Positions 1 to 4,583 of a stretch of DNA of 5,451 nt are shown in pieces. Position 1 is the stretch's first letter. Every line of letters begins with the position of its first letter. The notes beneath the pieces are model-generated. The model made no database searches, had not been told where the DNA came from, and worked only from the letters and a program-made list of their open reading frames with translations. Origin of the DNA: Candidatus Magasanikbacteria bacterium RIFOXYD12_FULL_33_17 (GTDB lineage: Bacteria; Patescibacteriota; Patescibacteriia; Magasanikbacterales; UBA922). The stretch is taken from the NCBI GenBank assembly GCA_001783255.1, contig MFRB01000092.1, positions 1-5,451 on the forward strand, written 5' to 3'. The translations under genes were made by a program, and so were the position numbers.

Positions 1-656
1 AAGAAGGACTACGTTTCCAAGAAGACATTTGGGATTTAGAAACTATTGATAATATAAAAAAGAAACTAGAACTTCAAAGACCAAAAATAGAAGAACTATT
101 TGATGAAGAACAATTGGATGAAGCTCTACTAGGAACTCTTAATAAAACCCGATTATTCTGTGCAGAATTACACGACAAATTTAAAAAAGAAATACTTGAT
201 TTGTTAGCAACATATGAATTAGAAAATAAACCTATACCAAAAAAAATACTTGATTTTTTATCTGCCAAACAATTAGACATACCTAGTTTCAAAATAACTT
301 ATGGACCATCTGCTAAACAATTTTTAGAAACTCATGGATTTAAAAATAAAGCAGACCAAAGAAAAATTGTCTTAATTTTTCAATTACCAAAACCTTTGGC
401 CAAATTTTGGTGGAAAAATAATTACAAAACAAAAAAATCTACTATAGAATGGGGTGAGCTATACAAAGATATAATGCCTTCTGTTTGGGAAGTAATAAAT
501 GATTATGAATTAAACAAAGGATTAAATTTTGATAGAATAAATTCTTTTTATCAACATGATACAGAACCTGAAAGCTATCATTATCTTTGGGAGATGTCTG
601 AATGGTCAAAAAAAGATAAAACAACAATGGATGATTTAATAAAAAATCCAGTCTAA
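1..656 (+). CDS. Hypothetical protein, 3' part only (5' end outside window)
   Basis: The frame is open from base 3 to the TAA at 654-656 with no in-frame stop, giving 217 visible residues. A TTG at 114 could be read as a start, but it has no Shine-Dalgarno sequence, and the codons before it encode similar charged helical protein (residues such as WDLETIDNIKKKLE). The true start is therefore probably upstream of the window. The protein is soluble in appearance: rich in Lys, Glu, Asp and aromatic residues, with no signal peptide or membrane segment. The first 90 or so visible residues look helical and may form a coiled coil; the C-terminal half is Trp/Tyr-rich (FWWKNNY, WEMSEWSKK). I recognise no family or catalytic motif. 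Codons end mostly in A or T, as in secA. It converges on the minus-strand RNA unit to its right, and its stop codon lies in the loop of a shared terminator hairpin. That it is coding is secure; its function is unknown. Confidence 0.85.
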   Translation, partial: EGLRFQEDIWDLETIDNIKKKLELQRPKIEELFDEEQLDEALLGTLNKTRLFCAELHDKFKKEILDLLATYELENKPIPKKILDFLSAKQLDIPSFKITYGPSAKQFLETHGFKNKADQRKIVLIFQLPKPLAKFWWKNNYKTKKSTIEWGELYKDIMPSVWEVINDYELNKGLNFDRINSFYQHDTEPESYHYLWEMSEWSKKDKTTMDDLIKNPV

Positions 657-666
657 ACTGGATTTT
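643..666. terminator. Bidirectional intrinsic terminator overlapping a stop codon
   Basis: A perfect 10-bp inverted repeat (AAAATCCAGT at 643-652, ACTGGATTTT at 657-666) encloses a 4-nt loop. Read on the minus strand, the stem runs into six T residues (641-646), a good terminator for the structured RNA transcribed from about 1000. Read on the plus strand, it ends with four T residues and then A+T-rich sequence, adequate for the converging gene. That gene's TAA stop (654-656) is in the loop. Confidence 0.8.
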
Positions 667-721
667 CAAATTTATTTAAAATTTAAATTCTGTCATTTGT
701 AATTTCCACAAAAGATCCTTT

Positions 722-750
722 CCCCCGCCCGGCGTGATGCCGAGCGAGGG
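722..750 (-). other. 12-bp G+C hairpin near the 3' end of RNA 1
   Basis: On the minus strand CCCTCGCTCGGC (750-739) pairs along its whole length with GCCGGGCGGGGG (733-722), loop AUCAC, using two G-U wobbles. On the plus strand both wobbles would be A-C mismatches. It is not followed by a U tract, so it is more likely a structural or 3'-protecting element, or a processing boundary, than a terminator. Confidence 0.7.
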
Positions 751-851
751 TGTACAAGAAACTCAAATTCAACGACGGTGCACAATAGACCGTCGCGCGC
801 TACCCTTCTGACGGAGTAGCGCAAACTTTCGAGTTTCTGGATGAGAAAAAT

Positions 852-889
852 TGAGACCCACGCGACCTCGAAAGGCCGCGAGAATCTCA
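852..889 (-). other. 16-bp hairpin with UUCG tetraloop in RNA 1
   Basis: Minus-strand TGAGATTC (889-882) pairs with GGGTCTCA (859-852), then a U-U mismatch, then CGCGGCCT (880-873) pairs with AGGTCGCG (868-861) around a TTCG loop (872-869). Three G-U pairs exist only on the minus strand. UUCG is one of the most stable RNA tetraloops and is typical of functional RNAs; read on the other strand the loop is CGAA, which has no such status. Confidence 0.75.
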
Positions 890-1004
890 GTGTGTCTCAC
901 GCTCATGTCTTGCTCACTAACCTCTCGGAAATGAGCAAAGGCAAAAAGCGGGAAACGGAAAATTCGTCTCAGCAATCTCAACCTCCCTAAATTGAGATGC
1001 CTAT

Positions 1005-1034
1005 CTTATAACATATTTTTTGGCTAAATGTCAA
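1005..1034 (-). promoter_or_regulatory. Sigma-70-type promoter for RNA 1
   Basis: The minus strand shows a perfect TTGACA -35 box (1034-1029), an 18-bp spacer and TATAAG (1010-1005) as -10 box; TTATAA with a 17-bp spacer is the alternative. Initiation is expected at about 998-1001, where the first RNA stem begins. The spacer next to the -35 box carries TTTAGCCAAAA, also found at the promoter of RNA 2. Confidence 0.75.
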
Positions 1035-1035
1035 T

Positions 1036-1058
1036 AAAAAAAGACAGCCAAAGCTGTC
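1036..1058 (-). terminator. Intrinsic terminator of RNA 2
   Basis: On the minus strand GACAGC (1058-1053), loop TTTG, GCTGTC (1048-1043) is followed directly by seven T residues (1042-1036). This is a textbook Rho-independent terminator. It ends the transcript from the promoter at 1312-1340 and lies just upstream of the -35 box for RNA 1, so the two units are insulated. Confidence 0.88.
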
Positions 1059-1111
1059 ATAATAATCAATGTAATCTTTTTAAACTCAGTAAAATCAGTG
1101 CCTGAAGTGAA

Positions 1112-1140
1112 GGCGCGCCCGGATTGGATCCGGGCGTGCC
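1112..1140 (-). other. Long G+C hairpin near the 3' end of RNA 2
   Basis: GGCGCGCCCGG (1112-1122) and CCGGGCGTGCC (1130-1140) form 11 pairs, extendable by two A-T pairs into the loop. On the minus strand one pair is A-C; on the plus strand it is G-U. With a 7-nt loop (AUCCAAU on the minus strand) it vaguely resembles a tRNA T-arm, but no acceptor or other tRNA arms are found around it. Confidence 0.6.
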
Positions 1141-1159
1141 GCGATTGTGGATCATGTTG

Positions 1160-1273
1160 TCAGTGCCGTTTTCGACGGCGCCCCACACGCGGGCGCTGAC
1201 AAAGCACCCACAGAAGCGCCAACAAAAACATAACTGAAAACAACAGACCACTATAATCACCATGTTCGACCAT
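1160..1273 (-). CDS. Possible 37-residue single-pass membrane peptide inside RNA 2
   Basis: An ATG at 1273-1271 lies 5 nt after AGGGAGG (1285-1279), the best Shine-Dalgarno-like sequence in the window. The frame runs 37 codons to a TGA (1162-1160). The peptide would have a short polar N-terminus (MVEHGDYSG), one hydrophobic stretch at about residues 10-25 (LLFSVMFLLALLWVLC) and a very basic tail (RRRKRH): the layout of a small inner-membrane protein with its tail in the cytoplasm. Against coding: U-rich RNA gives hydrophobic residues in any frame (the +1 frame here is hydrophobic too), codon choice differs from the neighbouring genes, the stop is TGA where the others are TAA, and the 3' half runs through stable RNA stems. 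No known family recognised. An overlapping 88-codon frame (1066-1332) begins upstream of the predicted transcript and is disregarded. Confidence 0.25.
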   Translation of the reverse strand: MVEHGDYSGLLFSVMFLLALLWVLCQRPRVGRRRKRH

Positions 1274-1311
1274 GGCATCCTCCCTACCCGCGGACGTGCG
1301 GGATTGGCCGG

Positions 1312-1340
1312 ATAATAGCAAAAAATAGCCAAAAAGTCAA
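1312..1340 (-). promoter_or_regulatory. Sigma-70-type promoter for RNA 2
   Basis: The minus strand carries TTGACT (1340-1335), a 17-bp spacer and TATTAT (1317-1312), each box matching consensus at five of six positions at ideal spacing. Initiation is expected near 1305. TTTTGGCTA lies in the spacer immediately after the -35 box, and TTTTGGCTAAAA (1354-1343) lies just upstream of it. Confidence 0.75.
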
Positions 1341-1342
1341 TG

Positions 1343-1354
1343 TTTTAGCCAAAA
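1343..1354. promoter_or_regulatory. Putative operator motif upstream of the RNA 2 promoter
   Basis: TTTTAGCCAAAA is an imperfect dyad (TTTT.GC.AAAA). Related copies overlap the -35/spacer region of both RNA promoters (1326-1335 and 1018-1028). The positions suit binding by a dimeric regulator, but the protein is unknown and A+T-rich background weakens the case. Confidence 0.3.
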
Positions 1355-1380
1355 TTTGAGTATTTTAGTATGATTCTTTT

Positions 1381-1422
1381 AAAATAAAAAACTCTCATAT
1401 ATTAATGAAAGTTTTTTATTTT
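1381..1422 (-). terminator. Intrinsic terminator of secA (bidirectional shape)
   Basis: A 13-bp perfect inverted repeat (AAAATAAAAAACT at 1381-1393, its complement at 1410-1422) is extended inward by four pairs after one mismatch, leaving a 6-nt loop (1399-1404). A and T tracts form the base of the stem on both sides. It lies about 40 bp past the secA stop codon and separates secA from the RNA 2 promoter. The stem is A+T-rich at its base, so strength is uncertain. Confidence 0.75.
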
Positions 1423-1459
1423 TTAATAAATTTAATTCTTATTTCTTGTTAGTTATTCC

Positions 1460-4318
1460 TTATTTACCATGACAATGTTTGTATTTTTTTGGAGTTCCAT
1501 CCTCTTTAGTCGCTCCACATGGGCAAGGATCATTTCTTCCTACTTTATGACCTTCTTCATCAAGAACTTTACCTTCCACAATTCCAGCTTCAGCGTTGGT
1601 AGTCTTTTCAGCACCCTTTAATGTCATTTTGTCTGTCGCCATAATACTTGGTGCCAATTGCAAACCAATATTTATTTTGAAAAAGGTATAAACAACTTCT
1701 TTTTGTATGTTAGAAAGCAATTGATTGAAAAGGTGAAAACTTTCTTGTTTGTATTCAACTAGAGGATCACGTTGACCATAACCACGCAAACCAATACCTG
1801 TACGCAAGTAATCTATAGCTACTAAATAATCCACCCAAAGATTGTCAATTGTACGAATCAAAACACTTTTTTGAAGTTCTACAATGATATTATTTTTATT
1901 TTCATCAGTAGCAATTTGATCCTGAATATTTTTTATCATTTCACCATATTCATGACGAGCTTTGGCAAGCAAAAATTCTACTAACTTGTCACGACGCTCC
2001 ACTTCACTAATGTTTTGATCGCCAGTGTCTTTGCCAAAATCCAAAATTGTTTTTTTGTCTTCTGGTGTAAGTGGAAAAATAGTTTTTACAGTTTCATAGA
2101 CCTCTTCTACATTCCACTTAGTATCATCTTCAGTATTAGTATGAAAAGAAACAATAAATTCTATTTCACTTTCAATCATTTCCATGATCATATCATGCAG
2201 TGAAAGAGCTTGTTCTTTTTCAACTTTTACTTCAACATTATTTTCTAATACAAATTCTTCGTTAGCAGTTTTTTCATTTTCTACAACTTTTGTTTCCAAC
2301 ACAATACCTTTCATTTCTTTTTCTGACAAATTCAAAACATGACGACGTTTTTTGTAGATAACGCTACGTTGTTTATTCAAAACATCATCATATTCAAGCA
2401 AATGTTTACGAGTATCGAAATGATGTGATTCTACTTTTTTCTGAGCACCTTCAAGCATCTTGGTAATAAATTTCTGTTCAATAGGCATGTCTTCTGGAAC
2501 ATTGAAACGTGTCATCACATTTTTGAGTCTGTCCCCTGCAAAAATACGCATCAAGTCATCTTCGGTTGAAACAAAAAATTGTGTTTCACCAGGATCACCC
2601 TGACGAGCACTACGACCACGAAGCTGATTATCAATACGACGAGATTCATGACGCTCGGTACCAAGCACAAAAAGTCCACCAGCATTTTTTATTTTTTCAA
2701 AATTAGCATTATCAAAAGGTACACCACCAAGCTTGATATCCACACCACGACCAGCCATATTGGTAGCCAAAGTCACAGCTCCTGGACGACCAGCTTGAGC
2801 AATGATTTCACCTTCACGTTCATGATTTTTGGCATTCAAAATTTCATGGCTGATTCCATTGATAGTCAGATACTGACTCAAAACTTCATTTTTTTCAACT
2901 GAAATTGTACCAATAAGTACAGGTTGACCTTTAACCTGACATTCTTTTACTTTTTCCACAATGGCTTTGTTTTTACCATTTTCTGTACGATAAATTCTAT
3001 CAGGAAAATCTGTACGAGCATCAGGTTTGTTGGTAGGAACAACCAAAACTTCCAGCGCATAAATCTTATAAAATTCTTCTTCTTCAGTCTTAGCAGTACC
3101 AGTCATACCAGACAGCTTATTGTACATGCGGAAAAGATTTTGGAAAGTAATAGTAGCAAGAGTCCTACTTTCACGTTGAATACTCACATTTTCTTTGGCT
3201 TCAATTGCTTGATGCAAACCTTCGGAATAACGACGACCTGGCATTTTACGACCAGTGAATTCATCAATAATAATTATTTCACCATTGTCCACGATATAAT
3301 CTTTGTCACGTTTGAAAAGTACTTCCGCTTTGAGAGCTTGCTCAATATGATGAACAAGTAAAATACCACCTTCAACATAAAGATTTTCTACACCAAGCCA
3401 CTTCTCAAATTTTGTAATACCAACAGCTGTCAAAGTAGAAGCACGCAATTTTTCATCAACATTATAATCTTCATTTTCTTTTAATTGTTTTGTCCAAGAA
3501 GCAAATTGATAATATTGATCTGTAGCTTCTTCTGCTGCCGAAGAAATAATAAGAGGAGTGCGAGCTTCATCAATCAAAATAGAATCGATTTCGTCGATGA
3601 TACAATAATGCATTTCATGTCCTGGTCGCATCACCATTTCTTCAATAGTCTGGACCATGTTGTCACGAAGATAATCAAAACCATATTCATTGTTGGTACC
3701 ATAAGTGATATCACAAGCATAAGCATCTTTGCGAGAAGCTGGACGCAAGAATTCATTTTCTACTTTGAAACTTTCCAATTCAATTTCTTCAGCACTTATT
3801 TCTTCTGGTCGAACAACAGATGAATCATAAACAAAAGACACACGTTGATTTTGGATTACACCAACAGACAAACCTAAAAAATCATAAATCTTAGCCATCC
3901 AGACAGCATCACGTTTGGCCAAATAATCATTGACAGTGACAACATGTACACCTTTGCCTTCCAAAGCATTCAAATAAACTGGCAAAGTAGAAGTAAGAGT
4001 CTTACCTTCACCTGTACGCATCTCAGCAATCTTACCTTTGTGCAAAGCAACAGCACCAATAATCTGCACATCATAATGACGCATAGAGAGAGTACGCTTG
4101 GCAGCTTCACGAACAGTCGCAAAAGCTTCTGGCAAAATATCATCAAGTTTTTTACCTTCTTTTAATTTTTGCTTAAATTCTACTGTTTTGTTTTTTATTT
4201 CTTCATCTGACAATTTTTCATATTCAGCTTCAAGAGCGTTGACAGCCTCAACAATTGGTTGCAATTTTTTGAGCTCCTTTTTATTACCATCAGGAAATAT
4301 TTTTTCAAGAAATGACAT
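1460..4318 (-). CDS. secA: Preprotein translocase ATPase SecA
   Basis: SecA is the cytosolic, membrane-associated ATPase that pushes unfolded preproteins through SecYEG. The 952-residue sequence shows the family signatures in order: RHYDVQ (80-85) before Walker A in RTGEGKT (101-107); VNDYLAKRD (129-137); ITYGTNNEYGFDYLRDNM (204-221); Walker B DEID (242-245) and LIDEARTPLIIS (248-259); the preprotein-binding region from about 260; TGRKMPGRRYSEGLHQAIEAKE (355-376); SGMTGTA (403-409); NMAGRGVDIKLGG (520-532); LRGRSARQGDPG (566-577); the helical scaffold; the two-helix-finger tip LRGYGQRDP (844-852, tip Tyr847); and a C-terminal zinc motif with C932, C934, C949 and H950. It exceeds E. coli SecA (901 residues) because of about 30 extra residues near 156-195, an acidic/lysine-rich insert near 664-705 and a longer zinc loop. 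Start: ATG at 4318 matches the family N-terminus; no clear Shine-Dalgarno precedes it. It is probably transcribed alone, as terminators lie on both sides. Confidence 0.98.
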   Translation of the reverse strand: MSFLEKIFPDGNKKELKKLQPIVEAVNALEAEYEKLSDEEIKNKTVEFKQKLKEGKKLDDILPEAFATVREAAKRTLSMRHYDVQIIGAVALHKGKIAEMRTGEGKTLTSTLPVYLNALEGKGVHVVTVNDYLAKRDAVWMAKIYDFLGLSVGVIQNQRVSFVYDSSVVRPEEISAEEIELESFKVENEFLRPASRKDAYACDITYGTNNEYGFDYLRDNMVQTIEEMVMRPGHEMHYCIIDEIDSILIDEARTPLIISSAAEEATDQYYQFASWTKQLKENEDYNVDEKLRASTLTAVGITKFEKWLGVENLYVEGGILLVHHIEQALKAEVLFKRDKDYIVDNGEIIIIDEFTGRKMPGRRYSEGLHQAIEAKENVSIQRESRTLATITFQNLFRMYNKLSGMTGTAKTEEEEFYKIYALEVLVVPTNKPDARTDFPDRIYRTENGKNKAIVEKVKECQVKGQPVLIGTISVEKNEVLSQYLTINGISHEILNAKNHEREGEIIAQAGRPGAVTLATNMAGRGVDIKLGGVPFDNANFEKIKNAGGLFVLGTERHESRRIDNQLRGRSARQGDPGETQFFVSTEDDLMRIFAGDRLKNVMTRFNVPEDMPIEQKFITKMLEGAQKKVESHHFDTRKHLLEYDDVLNKQRSVIYKKRRHVLNLSEKEMKGIVLETKVVENEKTANEEFVLENNVEVKVEKEQALSLHDMIMEMIESEIEFIVSFHTNTEDDTKWNVEEVYETVKTIFPLTPEDKKTILDFGKDTGDQNISEVERRDKLVEFLLAKARHEYGEMIKNIQDQIATDENKNNIIVELQKSVLIRTIDNLWVDYLVAIDYLRTGIGLRGYGQRDPLVEYKQESFHLFNQLLSNIQKEVVYTFFKINIGLQLAPSIMATDKMTLKGAEKTTNAEAGIVEGKVLDEEGHKVGRNDPCPCGATKEDGTPKKYKHCHGK

Positions 4319-4338
4319 ATTTTTTTAGTTAATTTTGA

Positions 4339-4355
4339 CCCGCCGATTTGGCGGG
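4339..4355. repeat. G+C hairpin in the secA leader
   Basis: CCCGCC (4339-4344) and GGCGGG (4350-4355) form a perfect 6-bp stem with a 5-nt loop. It is an isolated G+C element in very A+T-rich DNA and ends 20 nt before the secA ATG. No U tract follows on either strand, so it is not a terminator. It could be a leader structure or a copy of a dispersed intergenic repeat. Confidence 0.5.
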
Positions 4356-4419
4356 GAGAAATCTGTAGACCCTGCCTGCCCTTCCTTATTTAAAAACACT
4401 TTTTGAAAAAAATTAATAA

Positions 4420-4440
4420 TTATTAGTTATTAGTTATTAT
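4420..4440. repeat. Three tandem TTATTAG-type heptamers
   Basis: Two exact copies of TTATTAG (4420-4426, 4427-4433) are followed by TTATTAT (4434-4440). The block lies within an A+T-rich inverted-repeat region flanked by CTTTTTGAAA (4399-4408) and its complement (4470-4479). It may be slippage-prone filler DNA. Confidence 0.6.
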
Positions 4441-4474
4441 TAATTACTAATTTTTATAATAAATTTTACTTTCA

Positions 4475-4501
4475 AAAAGCTGGGGCATTGTACCAGCTTT
4501 T
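4475..4501 (-). terminator. Intrinsic terminator of the hibernation-factor operon
   Basis: A perfect 9-bp stem, AAAAGCTGG/CCAGCTTTT (4501-4493 and 4483-4475 on the minus strand), with a 9-nt loop, continues on the minus strand into a fifth T (4474). It lies about 80 bp after the stop of the 215-codon gene, has the A-tract/G+C/T-tract form of a Rho-independent terminator, and separates that operon from secA. Confidence 0.75.
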
Positions 4502-4583
4502 GGATGTTTTGTCTAGACTAAAATATTTTACAAAAATCAATTAGATGAATAGTACTCAAGTACATTATCTTAATCATAAATTA

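Larger units (their letters stand above)
641..1001 (-). ncRNA. Candidate structured non-coding RNA 1 (family not recognised)
   Basis: A promoter (1005-1034) predicts a start near 998-1001 and a terminator (643-666) an end near 641, about 360 nt. From 5' to 3' on the minus strand: hairpin 1000-972 (7 bp plus 3 bp beyond a bulge) with UAGGGAGG in its loop; hairpin 938-910 (7 bp) with a possible inner CC-GAGA-GG cap; a long hairpin 889-852 of two 8-bp helices around a U-U mismatch, closed by a UUCG tetraloop; a junction closed by 838-831/764-757 holding hairpins 822-797 (9 bp) and 795-773 (7 bp); then a 12-bp G+C hairpin 750-722. Six pairs in these stems are G-U on the minus strand and would be A-C mismatches on the plus strand; I found none favouring the plus strand. 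This fixes the strand and argues for selection on structure. I see no tmRNA, RNase P, 6S or SRP core motifs. A 70-codon frame (769-981, TTG start) overlaps it but has unusual codons and is probably incidental. Confidence 0.65.
1036..1306 (-). ncRNA. Candidate structured RNA 2 (non-coding RNA or short structured mRNA)
   Basis: A promoter (1312-1340) predicts a start near 1305 and the terminator at 1036-1058 an end, giving about 270 nt. Elements from 5' to 3' on the minus strand: hairpin 1302-1287 (CCCGC/GCGGG); UAGGGAGG (1286-1279); small hairpin 1275-1260 (CCATG/CATGG); a U-rich linker; a junction closed by TTGTCAG/CTGACAA (1202-1196/1163-1157) holding two abutting hairpins, GCGCCC/GGGCGC (1196-1178) and GCCGT/ACGGC (1179-1165), which share one or two bases; a flanking TGTGG/CCACA helix that could extend the junction stem; and an 11-13-bp G+C hairpin (1140-1112). 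The body is far more G+C-rich than flanking DNA. Strand evidence from wobbles is weaker than in RNA 1: the 3' hairpin has one A-C mismatch on this strand that would be G-U on the other. Strand rests on promoter and terminator. I recognise no family. A 37-codon frame (1160-1273) overlaps it. Confidence 0.55.
4319..4583 (-). other. Spacer and presumed leader of secA
   Basis: This gap holds, from the secA side: an A+T-rich stretch just before the ATG with no good ribosome-binding site; a G+C hairpin (4339-4355); GGGCAGGCAGGG on the minus strand (4381-4370); an A+T-rich block with TTATTAG repeats and inverted repeats (4399-4479); and the terminator of the upstream operon (4475-4501). A secA promoter should lie between about 4360 and 4475, but no -35/-10 pair with acceptable spacing stands out. 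Bases 4505-4583 show nothing I can interpret. Confidence 0.6.

Noticed and set aside
74..292. Minus-strand 72-codon frame opposite the left gene
   Set aside because: Antisense shadow: Ser/Asn-rich, no ribosome-binding site, and the opposite strand is a long A/T-ending coding frame.
114..656. TTG at 114 as the start of the left gene
   Set aside because: No ribosome-binding site precedes it, and the same frame stays open and protein-like to the left edge.
769..981. 70-codon minus-strand frame within RNA 1
   Set aside because: It begins with TTG immediately after AGGGAGG (a second in-frame TTG sits at better spacing), is Arg-rich with codon choice unlike neighbouring genes, and matches nothing I know. 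Strong minus-strand stems extend beyond its stop. Kept only as an alternative to the RNA interpretation.
641..1001. RNase P RNA, 6S RNA, SRP RNA or tmRNA identity for RNA 1
   Set aside because: I looked for the conserved RNase P core (GAGGAAAGUC, ACAGA-type segments), SRP GGUCAGG/GGAAGG-type loop, a 6S central bubble and a tmRNA tRNA-like domain and saw none; a covariance search could overrule this.
1100..1150. tRNA or tmRNA 3' end, suggested by the GCCCGG-AUCCAAU-CCGGGC stem-loop
   Set aside because: The loop lacks the T54 base, no matching acceptor strand or other cloverleaf arms were found at proper distance, and there is no CCA end.
1066..1332. 88-codon minus-strand frame
   Set aside because: Its first codons lie upstream of the predicted transcription start, within the promoter spacer; the next ATG directly abuts the Shine-Dalgarno-like sequence. 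The Cys-rich and GSNPGAP segments look like translated RNA structure.
2015..4328. Several plus-strand frames of 62-145 codons opposite secA
   Set aside because: All lie antisense to the clearly conserved secA frame and have composition expected of reverse-complement codons.
4401..4476. A secA promoter using TTGAAA and TATTAT/TATAAA on the minus strand
   Set aside because: The boxes are only 8-11 bp apart, too close for sigma-70; no better pair stands out in the A+T-rich block.
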